Assembly: GCA_963695705.1 (NCBI GenBank)
Contig: CAVOHB010000004.1
Span: forward strand, 372,001 to 436,000
Length of the DNA stretch: 64,000 bases
Reading direction: 5' to 3'
From: JBKPNJ01 sp963695705
GTDB taxonomy: Bacteria; Actinomycetota; Actinomycetes; Propionibacteriales; Nocardioidaceae
Shown: piece by piece, positions 1-8,242 of the stretch
Layout of the letters: the number at the start of each line of letters is the position of its first letter
Numbering within the stretch: position 1 is the first letter of the stretch
Position numbers and translations under genes: made by a program
Notes under the pieces: generated by a model
What the model saw: the letters and a program-made list of their open reading frames with translations, nothing else
What the model was told of the DNA's origin: nothing
Database searches by the model: none

Positions 1-849
1 CGGATGGACCCGCAGCAGATGGTCGAGCGCCACATCGACTCGGGCGCGAGCGTGACGGTGGCCGGTATCCGCCAGCCGCTCTCGAGCGCGGACCAGTTCG
101 GCGTGATCGAGGTCGGTAACGACGGCAAGCGAATCCAGGCCTTCCACGAGAAGCCCAAGAACGCTCGCGGTCTCCCCGACTCGCCAGATGAGATCTTCGC
201 GTCGATGGGCAACTACGTCTTCACCACCGATGCCCTGGTGGATGCCGTCCGCCGCGACGCGGAGGACGAGAGCAGCCGACACGACATGGGCGGCGACATC
301 GTGCCGATGATGGTGTCGCGCGGAGAGGCCCAGGTCTACGACTTCCGCGACAACGAGGTTCCCGGAGCGACCGACCGCGACCGCGGGTACTGGCGTGACG
401 TCGGGACGCTGGACGCGTTCTACGACGGGCACATGGACCTGATCTCGATCCACCCGGTGTTCAACCTGTACAACCGTGACTGGCCGATCTTCACCGACCA
501 CGACCCCTGGCCACCGGCCAAGTTCGTGCACGGCTCCAAGCGGCGAGCCGGCAAGGCGCTGGACTCGATGGTCTCGCCGGGGGTGATCATCTCCGGAGCC
601 ACCGTCAACGACTCGGTGCTCTCCCCCGGCGTACACGTCCACTCCTGGGCCAGTGTGGCCGGCTCGGTCCTGATGCAGGGGGTCGATGTCGGTCGCCGGG
701 CGGTCGTGCACAACGCGATCATCGACAAGAACGTCATCGTGCCGGAGGGCGCCCAGATCGGCATCAACCTCGACCGGGACCGGGAGCTCTACACCGTCTC
801 CGACGCGGGCATCGTCGTCATCGGCAAGGGGCAGACGGTGACAGCCTGA
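1..849 (+). CDS. glgC: Glucose-1-phosphate adenylyltransferase, C-terminal part (5' end outside window)
   Basis: GlgC makes ADP-glucose from ATP and glucose-1-phosphate, the activated donor for glycogen. The reading frame is open from the window edge, so this is the C-terminal two thirds of the enzyme. Visible features are the DPQQMVERH segment that follows the family's DHIYRMD motif, the substrate-region FHEKPK and a YWRDVGTLDAFY stretch. After these comes the left-handed beta-helix hexapeptide repeat domain typical of GlgC (SPGVIISGATVNDSVLSPGV and onward). Phosphoglucomutase follows 45 bp downstream on the same strand and would supply its glucose-1-phosphate, so the two probably form a glycogen operon. 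The assignment is firm; only the missing start is unknown. Confidence 0.95.
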   Translation, partial: RMDPQQMVERHIDSGASVTVAGIRQPLSSADQFGVIEVGNDGKRIQAFHEKPKNARGLPDSPDEIFASMGNYVFTTDALVDAVRRDAEDESSRHDMGGDIVPMMVSRGEAQVYDFRDNEVPGATDRDRGYWRDVGTLDAFYDGHMDLISIHPVFNLYNRDWPIFTDHDPWPPAKFVHGSKRRAGKALDSMVSPGVIISGATVNDSVLSPGVHVHSWASVAGSVLMQGVDVGRRAVVHNAIIDKNVIVPEGAQIGINLDRDRELYTVSDAGIVVIGKGQTVTA

Positions 850-894
850 CCGGCGCGGGTTGAGCCCATCGCCGCCAAAACATCGGAGGTCCAC

Positions 895-2538
895 ATGTCG
901 GTACACGAGCGGGCCGGCCAGCAGGCGCGGCCCGATGACCTGGTTGACGTCGCCCGGCTGGTGACCGCGTACTACTCCGGCCATCCAGACCCCACCGAGG
1001 AGACCGAGCAGGTCAGCTTCGGCACCTCCGGACACCGCGGCTCCTCGCTGGCGAACGCGTTCAACGATGACCACATCGCGGCGACCAGCCAGGCGATATG
1101 CGACTACCGCAAGGGCCAGGGCATCGACGGTCCCCTGTACCTCGCCAAGGACACCCACGCGCTTTCCGAGCCGGCCTGGGTGACGGCGCTCGAGGTCTTC
1201 GCCGCAAACGACGTGCGGGTACTCGTCGACAGCCGGGACCGGTATACGCCGACTCCTGCGCTGTCCCACGCGATCTTGACGTACAACAACGAGCGAAGGT
1301 CCGGGCTTGCCGACGGCGTGGTGATCACGCCGTCGCACAATCCCCCGGCCGACGGCGGGTTCAAGTACAACCCGCCCGACGGTGGACCGGCCGGCAGCGA
1401 CATCACCAGCACGATCCAGGACGCCGCCAACGACGCGCTGCGCGACGGGCTCAAGCAGGTCAGGCGTATCCCGCTGGCGAGGGCGTTGGCCGCGGACACG
1501 ACCGGGACGTACGACTTCATGGGCGCGTACGTCGACGATCTTCCGTCGGCGCTGGACCTCGATGCGGTCAGGTCGGCCGGAGTCCACATCGGCGCCGATC
1601 CGCTCGGCGGCGCCAGCGTCGACTACTGGGGCGCGGTCGCCGAGCGGCACCGACTCGACCTCACCGTGGTCAACCCGCTGGTCGACCCGACCTGGCGCTT
1701 CATGACGTTGGACTGGGACGGCAAGATCAGGATGGACTGCTCCTCGGCGTACGCGATGGCGTCGCTGATCGAACGCCGCGCGGAGTTCCGGGTGGCCACC
1801 GGCAACGATGCGGACGCCGACCGGCACGGCATCGTCACTCCCGACGCGGGGCTGCTCGCGCCCAACGCCTTCCTCAGCGTGGCGATCGAGTATCTGCTGA
1901 CCCACCGCGACCGCTGGCCCGGAGACGCCGCGGTCGGCAAGACACTGGTGAGCTCGACGATGATAGACCGGGTGGTGGCCAGCCTCGACCGCCCGTTGTT
2001 CGAGGTGCCGGTCGGGTTCAAGTGGTTCGTTCCGGGCCTGCTGGACGGTTCGCTGGCATTCGGCGGCGAGGAGTCCGCCGGTGCGTCGTTCCTGCGCCGG
2101 GACGGCCGGGTGTGGACGACCGACAAGGACGGGATCCTCCTCGCGCTGTTGGCGTCGGAGATCACCGCGGTGACCGGTTCCTCGCCGGGGGAGCGATACC
2201 AGACCTTGGTGGATCGCTTCGGCGATCCGGCGTACGCGCGTGTTGACGCCCCGGCATCCCTTGCGGAGAAGCAGGTTCTATCGAAGCTGTCGCCCGAGCA
2301 GGTCGAAGCCACCGAGCTCGCCGGGGAGCAGATCACCGCGAAGCTCACCACAGCGCCGGGTAACGGCGCGGCCATCGGCGGGCTGAAGGTGACCACCGAC
2401 TCCGGCTGGTTCGCCGCCCGGCCGTCGGGGACCGAGGACGTGTACAAGATCTACGCCGAGAGCTTCCAGGGAGCGGAACACCTTGCCCGCATCCAGGAGG
2501 AGGCGAGAGAAGTCGTCGCCGCCGCCCTGCAGAGCTAG
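895..2538 (+). CDS. pgm: Phosphoglucomutase, alpha-D-glucose phosphate specific
   Basis: Cytosolic alpha-D-phosphohexomutase interconverting glucose-1-phosphate and glucose-6-phosphate. The four family motifs are all present in 547 residues, the usual length. They are FGTSGHRG near 42-49, the phosphoserine loop ITPSHNP with the catalytic Ser at 147, the Mg-binding DADADRHG at 305-312 with the sugar-binding GEESAGASF at 391-399, and the phosphate-binding RPSGTEDVYKIYAES at 509-523. The ATG start has a GGAGG box 8 bp upstream. It lies directly behind glgC, which fits glycogen synthesis from glucose-6-phosphate. A long palindrome follows the stop codon and may end the transcript. Confidence 0.97.
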   Translation: MSVHERAGQQARPDDLVDVARLVTAYYSGHPDPTEETEQVSFGTSGHRGSSLANAFNDDHIAATSQAICDYRKGQGIDGPLYLAKDTHALSEPAWVTALEVFAANDVRVLVDSRDRYTPTPALSHAILTYNNERRSGLADGVVITPSHNPPADGGFKYNPPDGGPAGSDITSTIQDAANDALRDGLKQVRRIPLARALAADTTGTYDFMGAYVDDLPSALDLDAVRSAGVHIGADPLGGASVDYWGAVAERHRLDLTVVNPLVDPTWRFMTLDWDGKIRMDCSSAYAMASLIERRAEFRVATGNDADADRHGIVTPDAGLLAPNAFLSVAIEYLLTHRDRWPGDAAVGKTLVSSTMIDRVVASLDRPLFEVPVGFKWFVPGLLDGSLAFGGEESAGASFLRRDGRVWTTDKDGILLALLASEITAVTGSSPGERYQTLVDRFGDPAYARVDAPASLAEKQVLSKLSPEQVEATELAGEQITAKLTTAPGNGAAIGGLKVTTDSGWFAARPSGTEDVYKIYAESFQGAEHLARIQEEAREVVAAALQS

Positions 2539-2550
2539 GTACAGCGGGGC

Positions 2551-2598
2551 GATCTCTAGGGTATTCGGTGGCTCGAGCCGCCGAAAACCCTAGAGATC
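2551..2598. terminator. 48-bp near-perfect palindrome after pgm (putative terminator or mobile palindromic repeat)
   Basis: Two 24-bp arms meet at a central CTCGAG with no loop. They differ at only two positions: one A:A mismatch and one position that becomes a G-U pair in RNA. The outer arm reads GATCTCTAGGGT and its mate ACCCTAGAGATC; the inner core is GCTCGAGC. It begins 12 bp after the pgm stop. There is no T-run, which is common for actinobacterial terminators. Its symmetry is much greater than a terminator needs, so a dispersed palindromic repeat is the alternative. Confidence 0.6.
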
Positions 2599-2634
2599 CG
2601 ACTCGGACCTCGGCGTGGGGGGAGAATCGGGGGC

Positions 2635-3015
2635 GTGAGCCACGAAGGCGGGACACCGGACGCAGCCGGAGAGACGAGCAGCTCGAGCCGGGCCAGAGAC
2701 CACATGGCCAACGAGCGCACTTACCTGGCGTGGTTGCGAACGGCCGCCAACGTGATGGTGGTGGGACTTGTCCTCGCCAAGTTCGCGGACCGTGGAAGGG
2801 TCACCGCCGCCAGTCTCTGCGCGGGCGGCATCCTGGTCGCCGTAGGCGCCGCCGGCGTCGTCTACGGCACGATTCGGTACCGCCAGGTGAACGACGAACT
2901 CGAGGCGGGTTACTACGTCACCGGGTCACGCGGACGCGGGCCGACGGTGGCCTCGATCGTCCTGATCGTCGCCATTCTGGCCGCCTTGGTCATCCTCGTC
3001 GCCGACGGCGGATGA
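2635..3015 (+). CDS. DUF202 family small membrane protein (YidH-like)
   Basis: A 126-residue protein with a polar N-terminus containing the DUF202 signature NERTYLAWLRTAAN at about 25-38. Three hydrophobic helices follow, ending at the C-terminus, as in YidH/YidG-type inner-membrane proteins. The molecular function of the family is not known. The GTG start follows a purine-rich GGGGGGAGA box. Its stop overlaps a possible ATG of the next gene (ATGA), so it is probably co-transcribed with the MOSC protein. It begins 36 bp after the palindrome that follows pgm. Confidence 0.88.
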   Translation: MSHEGGTPDAAGETSSSSRARDHMANERTYLAWLRTAANVMVVGLVLAKFADRGRVTAASLCAGGILVAVGAAGVVYGTIRYRQVNDELEAGYYVTGSRGRGPTVASIVLIVAILAALVILVADGG

Positions 3016-3062
3016 GCAACCACGATCAAGAACGTCCGCTCGAAAGCGAGGAGCATGTCGAC

Positions 3063-3710
3063 ATGGCTGACAACGGCATCCCCCGCGTCCTGACATTGAA
3101 CGTCGTTCATCAGGTCTTTCGAGGGCCGATCCGCGAGACCGCGATCGACAAACGGCCGGTGACCGGCGCGGTCGACGTCGGCAGGTCCGGGCTGGCCGGC
3201 GACGTCCAGTGCGATACCCGCTACCACGGAGGCCCCGACAAGGCGGTCTATGCCTACGCCGCCGAGGATGCCGCCTGGTGGGCGGGCGAGCTGCAGCGGG
3301 AGATAGCACCCGGTCTGTTCGGGGAGAACCTCACCACCGTCGGGTTGGATGTGACCGGAGCCGTCATCGGTGAACGCTGGCTGGTCGGCGACGACGGGGT
3401 GCTGTTCGAGGTCCGGATGCCTCGTACCCCGTGCGCGAACCTCTCGGCCAGGATGGACATCGCGCGGTTCCACCGCCGGTTCGCGGCCAGCGGGCGAACC
3501 GGTGCCCTGCTCAAGGTGCTGACGCCCGGGCGGATCGCCGCCGGTGACCGCGTCAGCATCGAGCGCCGTCCGGGCCACGGCGTGACCGTCGCCGATCTTG
3601 CAACAGGTTCGGACCCGGACCACATGCAGCGCCTGGTCGACTCCGACGTCGACCTTGCGTCCACGGTGCAGAGCATGGCCCGGCGTGTCCTCGCCCGCGC
3701 ATCGCGATAG
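3063..3710 (+). CDS. MOSC domain protein (YiiM-like)
   Basis: MOSC domains are found in molybdenum-cofactor sulfurases and in YiiM/YuaD proteins, where a conserved Cys handles sulfur or the Moco ligand. Seen here in 215 residues are GLAGDVQCDTRYHGGPDKAVYAY (split over 41-63), FGENLTTVG near 83 and the conserved Cys in MPRTPCANLS near 119-128. The ATG at 3063 is preceded by GAGGAG at 3048-3053, which favours it over the in-frame ATG at 3012 that overlaps the DUF202 stop. The 6-hydroxylaminopurine-detoxifying YiiM is the closest described relative; the substrate here is unknown. Confidence 0.88.
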   Translation: MADNGIPRVLTLNVVHQVFRGPIRETAIDKRPVTGAVDVGRSGLAGDVQCDTRYHGGPDKAVYAYAAEDAAWWAGELQREIAPGLFGENLTTVGLDVTGAVIGERWLVGDDGVLFEVRMPRTPCANLSARMDIARFHRRFAASGRTGALLKVLTPGRIAAGDRVSIERRPGHGVTVADLATGSDPDHMQRLVDSDVDLASTVQSMARRVLARASR

Positions 3711-3842
3711 ACGTCGGCTCAGTCGTTCCGGACGTCTCCTACCACCGTCGGGTGGGTGCGTGCGTGCCGACGGTGACGCCTGGGTACGGTACCCAGCGGC
3801 AGGCATCGTGCACACCGGGAACGACGTCGGCGGAGGCGGACC

Positions 3843-4754
3843 ATGGCGATCGCACCATCGGGTGAGCAGTTCGAGATTCGCTCCGGCGACCAGAGGGCGA
3901 CGATCGTCGAGGTCGGGGGCGGGCTCCGGACCTACAGCGTGGGTGACCGCCCCGTGCTCAACCCCTACCCGGCCGACGCCATGAGCGACGGCGCCCACGG
4001 GGCGGTCCTGGTGCCCTGGCCCAACCGGCTCGCCGACGGCCGCTACTCGTTCGCGGGCCGCGACCACCAGGTGGCGCTGACCGAACCCGACCTGCACAAT
4101 GCCATCCACGGATTCCTGCGGTGGCGCCCTTGGCGGGCCGTCGAGCAGTCGCGGCGCAGGGTGGTCATGGCGCATCGGTTGTATCCCCTCACCGGCTACC
4201 CGTTCGGTCTCGAGGTCGCGGTCGACTACAGCCTGAGCGAGGCCGGACTCGTGGTGCGAACCACCGCGACCAACATCGGCGACGAGCCTTGCCCCTACGG
4301 CTGCGGCCACCACCCGTACCTCTCCCCGGGTGCGGGGCCGGTCGACGACTGCACGCTGAAGCTGCCCGCCGGCACGCGACTCCTCACCGACGAGCGGCAG
4401 CTGCCGTCCGGTGCGGAGCCGGTCGAGGGCACGCCGTTCGACTTCCGGCGTGGCCAGCGGATCGGGGCGCTGGAGATCGACTGCCCGTTCACCGGGCTCG
4501 AGACGGACAGCGAGGGCGGCAGCGTGACCCGGCTGACGGGGTCCGACGGGCGCACAGTGGAACTCTGGGCCGATGCGACATACCCGTTCCTGGAGGTCTA
4601 CACCGGCGATACGCTCGCGCCTGACCGGCGCCGGACCGGAGTCGCGGTGGAGCCGATGACCTGTCCGCCCAACGCCTTGCAGACCGGCGAGAACCTCATC
4701 GTCCTCGAGCCGGACGAATCCGTGACCACCTCGTTCGGAGTGCGCCTCACCTGA
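3843..4754 (+). CDS. Aldose 1-epimerase family protein (galactose mutarotase-like)
   Basis: A beta-sandwich enzyme expected to interconvert alpha and beta anomers of an aldose. The 303 residues carry the YjgR/GalM-like signatures VPWPNRLADGRY near 57-68, the catalytic-His segment NAIHGFLRWRPW near 87-98, and YGCGHHPYLSPG near 154-165. A late glutamate lies in the VAVEPMTCPPNAL segment. The ATG is preceded by GGAGGCGG. It is a monocistronic gene facing the convergent flavoprotein gene with a 9-bp gap. The sugar specificity cannot be read from sequence. Confidence 0.92.
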   Translation: MAIAPSGEQFEIRSGDQRATIVEVGGGLRTYSVGDRPVLNPYPADAMSDGAHGAVLVPWPNRLADGRYSFAGRDHQVALTEPDLHNAIHGFLRWRPWRAVEQSRRRVVMAHRLYPLTGYPFGLEVAVDYSLSEAGLVVRTTATNIGDEPCPYGCGHHPYLSPGAGPVDDCTLKLPAGTRLLTDERQLPSGAEPVEGTPFDFRRGQRIGALEIDCPFTGLETDSEGGSVTRLTGSDGRTVELWADATYPFLEVYTGDTLAPDRRRTGVAVEPMTCPPNALQTGENLIVLEPDESVTTSFGVRLT

Positions 4755-4763
4755 GCCGCGGGC

Positions 4764-6425
4764 CTAGCGCTCCGCCTCGCTGAGGTACTCGTGGACCAGC
4801 TGGATCGCGATCGCACCCTCGCCGACGGCGGAGGCCACCCGCTTCACCGAGCGGTGCCGCACATCCCCGGCGGCGAAGACACCGGAGAGGCTGGTCTCGA
4901 GCAGCAGCGGGATTCGCGCGGTGCCCTCCGAGGGGGCCGGAGACGGCGGGAGATCGCGACCGGTCAGGATGTACCCAAGCTCGTCGCGCTGGACCGTGTC
5001 GCCGAGCCAGTCGGTGTGCGGTTCGGCGCCGATCATGACGAACAGCGCCGAGGCCGGCACCACCTGCTCTGCACCAGACGCCCGGTCGTGCAGTGTCAGA
5101 GCCTCCAGGTAGCCAACCCCGTGACCGTCGACCACCACGGTCTCGAGCATCACCACCACGTTGGCTGAGTTCTCGATCTCGGTGACGAGGTACTGCGACA
5201 TCGAGGCCGCGAGCGACTCGCCACGCACGAGCATGGTGACTCTGGACGCGTACCTCGCCAGGTGCAGGACCGCCTGACCGGCGGAGTTTCCGGCCCCGAT
5301 GACGAAGACCTCGAGCCCGGCCAGGGCACGCGCCTCGGTCCCGGCCGCACCGTAGAAGACGCCTGCCCCGATCAATGCCTCCAGGGCCGGGATGCCCAGC
5401 CTGCGCCAGGACACACCAGTAGCGAGGATCACCGCGCGCGCGGCAACCTGTGTCCCGTCGCTGAGGCGCACCACCCGGTCGGTCCCATCGGCGTCGATCC
5501 CCACCGCGTGCAGAGTCAACACGAACTCCGCGCCGAAGAGCCAGGCCTGCTCGGTCGCCCGGTTGGCGAGGTCGTCGCCGCTGACTCCACGGTTGAAGCC
5601 GAGGTAGTTGCGGATCAGCGAGCTGGTGCCCGCCTGGCCGCCCGGGACGGCAGGCTCGAGGATCAGCGTCTGCATGCCCTCCGAGGCGGCGTAGACCGCC
5701 GCGGCGAGCCCGGCGGGGCCGGCACCGACGATCGCCACGTCACAACGGCCGGAGGTGACCGCCGTCTCCACGCCGAGGCCGTTCATCATCTCGGCATCCG
5801 ATGGCTCGACCAGTGCCATCCCGGTGTGGAAGACGACGACAGGCAGGCGCGACCCGTCCAGTCCGGCCTCGCCCAGCAACCGCCGGCCCGGTTCGGAGTC
5901 GGGTGTGTGGAACCAGTACGGCACCGCGACCCTGGTCAGGCTGTCGCGCAGCTCGTGCGATCTCGTCGAGCGCGCATGGTCGATGATCTGCAGCGCGACG
6001 GCAGTGGGCTCACGACCCTTGTCCCACGAGGCAAGGAACTCACTGATCGCGGGGTAGAGGATCCGCTCGAGGGGACGCCAGGGCTTGTAGAGGTGAAAGT
6101 CGATCAGACCAAGTGCGGACGCCGAGACGGCCGGGTGGCGGGACGACCAGTTGCCCCGGTGGATCATCAGCACCCGCTTGGCCGCCGCGTGCAGCCGGTG
6201 TCCGGCCGCCAGGATCTCGACGGCGCTGTCGAGCATCTCGTCGGCGATGATGAGCGCCACATCGGTCCCCCGATCGGACATCGCGGCGAGCTCCGCGAGA
6301 GCCTTGGCCGGCGTCGTCGACCCGGAGACGTTATAATCCGCGCCGAACCGACGGCGCAGGTCAGACATCAGCGACCGGAGATCCTGCTCATTCTCGTCGA
6401 CGACGAAGAAGACGGGCAACGGCAT
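4764..6425 (-). CDS. Response-regulator-like domain fused to thioredoxin-reductase-like flavoprotein
   Basis: A 553-residue fusion. Residues 1-130 form a degenerate receiver domain (acidic DEN near 10-12, candidate Asp62 in ADEML, Lys114-Pro in YKPW). A linker runs to about 225, then a class II pyridine-nucleotide reductase with FAD motif GAGPAGL at 234-240, NADPH motif GAGNSAG near 377-383, and a late FAD-binding GVFAAGD. The position that holds CxxC in TrxB reads FYGAAG at about 357-362, so the redox-active cysteines are missing. The enzyme is therefore unlikely to reduce thioredoxin, and the electron acceptor is unknown. The start is the ATG at 6425. It is the last gene of a probable operon with an NTF2-like protein and an ATP-grasp enzyme. 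Confidence 0.9.
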   Translation of the reverse strand: MPLPVFFVVDENEQDLRSLMSDLRRRFGADYNVSGSTTPAKALAELAAMSDRGTDVALIIADEMLDSAVEILAAGHRLHAAAKRVLMIHRGNWSSRHPAVSASALGLIDFHLYKPWRPLERILYPAISEFLASWDKGREPTAVALQIIDHARSTRSHELRDSLTRVAVPYWFHTPDSEPGRRLLGEAGLDGSRLPVVVFHTGMALVEPSDAEMMNGLGVETAVTSGRCDVAIVGAGPAGLAAAVYAASEGMQTLILEPAVPGGQAGTSSLIRNYLGFNRGVSGDDLANRATEQAWLFGAEFVLTLHAVGIDADGTDRVVRLSDGTQVAARAVILATGVSWRRLGIPALEALIGAGVFYGAAGTEARALAGLEVFVIGAGNSAGQAVLHLARYASRVTMLVRGESLAASMSQYLVTEIENSANVVVMLETVVVDGHGVGYLEALTLHDRASGAEQVVPASALFVMIGAEPHTDWLGDTVQRDELGYILTGRDLPPSPAPSEGTARIPLLLETSLSGVFAAGDVRHRSVKRVASAVGEGAIAIQLVHEYLSEAER

Positions 6426-6468
6426 GCGTCTGCGCTCTCTGTGCTGGCGGGTCGAGCGGCCGATCGTA

Positions 6469-6924
6469 CTAGCGAGAACGCAGCTCCTCACGAAGCTCCG
6501 CGGTCAGCGCGTCACTCAGGTCCGTCCGGCCGTGGTAGGCGGCGGGGGTGTTCTGGTATAGCGCGACCCTCCATCGGCCATCCCGTTGCACCGCGACCAT
6601 CGACTGGACGGTGTTCACCGCAGGCTCGAGGTCGGACGTGCCGGGTGGGACCATCCCGGCCACGGCCCTGAGCATGGCAACGCCCGAACCGAGGCTGCGC
6701 ACGTCGCGCACCTTGGCCACGTAGCTCGCGGTCTCGTGTCCGTCGAAGACATCCGCGAGGTGTTCCTCGATCTGCGCGCGCCCGTCGATGCCACTGCCGT
6801 CGAAACCGACCATGCTCCCGTCGTCGGTGAACCACGAGGCGAACAGCCCCGGGTCACGACGGTTCCAGCTCTCGAGCAGCTGCCGATGCAGCGACGACAG
6901 CTCGTCACCGAGACTCGCTGGCAT
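6469..6924 (-). CDS. NTF2-like / SgcJ-EcaC family oxidoreductase-fold protein
   Basis: A 151-residue protein of the SnoaL/DUF4440 cone fold. It shows the family's opening helix LHRQLLESWNRRD, then ASWFTDDGSMVGFDGSGIDGRAQIEEHLADVF and a closing strand pair with DGRWRVALYQNTPAAYHGR. Members bind small molecules or act as isomerases or cyclases; no catalytic residues can be named with confidence. It starts at the ATG at 6924, 16 bp after the ATP-grasp gene, and is followed 43 bp later by the flavoprotein gene, so the three are probably one transcript. The hydrophobic-pocket function is inference from the fold. Confidence 0.8.
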   Translation of the reverse strand: MPASLGDELSSLHRQLLESWNRRDPGLFASWFTDDGSMVGFDGSGIDGRAQIEEHLADVFDGHETASYVAKVRDVRSLGSGVAMLRAVAGMVPPGTSDLEPAVNTVQSMVAVQRDGRWRVALYQNTPAAYHGRTDLSDALTAELREELRSR

Positions 6925-6940
6925 GTCCGGCCCCTCAGCG

Positions 6941-8194
6941 TCAGCCAACGGCTCGCCGCTCGGTCTGGTCGGTGACCCACATGCCGAGGAGCCCGCGGAA
7001 GTGGGCGAGGAACGCCTCGTGCTCGTGGGCCGGATAGGTCGCCGCAACCGTGTCGCGCAGCAGCTGGTCGAAGGCCGGGCCGGACACCCACTCGAGGACC
7101 CGCTCCTCCAGGTGCGGGAGGTGCTCGTCACACCACTGCCAGTAGAGATCGGTCTGCAGATAGGCATCGGCAAGCTCGAGGTACGCCGCGAGCTTGTCGT
7201 CGTAGTCGAGATCCGGCCGGTCGGCGATGTCGAAGTAGCGGCGGGTGTGCAGGTCGACCTGCTTGCGACGGCCGGTCACCAGCGAGAACGCCGACCAGCG
7301 GACCAGGGCGGTGATAGCCCACGGGAAGTAGTAGTGCAGGGAGGTGACGGCCACGTCGGGACACGCGTTCGCGTAGTCGATCGGATAGACCTCGTCTCCC
7401 TTGACCAGCATCTCCGCGGAGTTGAACTCCCAGCCGAAGAACGCGTTGACCACCCGGCTGATGGCCGTGCACTGGCTGCCCGCGCTCGGAGAGAGGAACG
7501 AGTGCGACACGGCGTACCGGTTGTGCATCGGCTCGTCGGGGCGGAAGTCCATCACCATCGTCTCGGGCCCGATCGACAGGGCCCGGGCGAACGTGTCGTA
7601 GGCGATCGTCGCCTGCAGGTGCATGAGCATCTCACCGGACTCGTCGTACGCGCGGTGCAGGTCGTCCTGGTTGTTGATGCGGGAGACTCCGCGCCATCCG
7701 CCTCCGTCGAAGGGCTTCATGTAGAGCGGGTACCCGAGCTCGGCGGCGATCGCGTCAAGGTCGAACGGCTCGTTGTACTTGGTCGAGGTGTAGGCCCAGC
7801 GTGAGTTGTCCAGGGGGTTCTTGTAAGGCACCAGGACGGTCCGTGGGATCTTCAGCCCCAGCCGCAACATCGCGCAGTACGCGCTGTGCTTCTCCATCGA
7901 CTGGAACGTGAACGGCGAGTTGAGCAGGTACACGTCGTCCATCAGCGACGCCTTCTTCAACCACTCACGCGGGTGGTAGTACCAGTGGGCCAGCCGATCG
8001 ATCACCAGGTCGGTGCGCACCGGCGCGGAGAGGTCGAAGGGCTCGATCGTCAGCCGCTCGCAGGAGATCTCGTGCACGTGCCCCGAGTCGTCGGTGAGCG
8101 GGCCCGCCAGACGCAGGATCTCCTCGAACGCACGCGGCCAGTCCTCCTCGGCACCGAGGAGCAGACCGATCAGGTGTCGGGATGTGGCTGTCAC
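6941..8194 (-). CDS. Uncharacterised ATP-grasp family ligase
   Basis: A 417-residue cytosolic protein with the core of an ATP-grasp fold. These are a lid/ATP lysine with glycine-rich loop in YPLYMKPFDGGGWRGVSRI (about 155-173), an acidic strand METMVMDFRPD-like segment near 211-220, and the metal-site pair in EVYPIDYANACPD near 268-280. ATP-grasp enzymes join a carboxylate to an amine or thiol through an acyl-phosphate. I do not recognise a characterised subfamily. The N-terminal 90 residues have a pre-ATP-grasp look, and the C-terminal 130 residues are helical and of unknown role. The GTG start sits 4 bp after GGAGG. It is the second gene of a four-gene minus-strand operon. Confidence 0.75.
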   Translation of the reverse strand: MTATSRHLIGLLLGAEEDWPRAFEEILRLAGPLTDDSGHVHEISCERLTIEPFDLSAPVRTDLVIDRLAHWYYHPREWLKKASLMDDVYLLNSPFTFQSMEKHSAYCAMLRLGLKIPRTVLVPYKNPLDNSRWAYTSTKYNEPFDLDAIAAELGYPLYMKPFDGGGWRGVSRINNQDDLHRAYDESGEMLMHLQATIAYDTFARALSIGPETMVMDFRPDEPMHNRYAVSHSFLSPSAGSQCTAISRVVNAFFGWEFNSAEMLVKGDEVYPIDYANACPDVAVTSLHYYFPWAITALVRWSAFSLVTGRRKQVDLHTRRYFDIADRPDLDYDDKLAAYLELADAYLQTDLYWQWCDEHLPHLEERVLEWVSGPAFDQLLRDTVAATYPAHEHEAFLAHFRGLLGMWVTDQTERRAVG

Positions 8195-8242
8195 GTCGCC
8201 TCCAGCAAGAGCCGTCCTCTTCAGAGGAGGAGGTGGTCCGGG

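Noticed and set aside
2568..3062. Long N-terminal extension of the MOSC protein back into the palindrome
   Set aside because: The extension is Arg-rich shadow of the DUF202 frame; the ATG at 3063 has a good ribosome site and matches family length.
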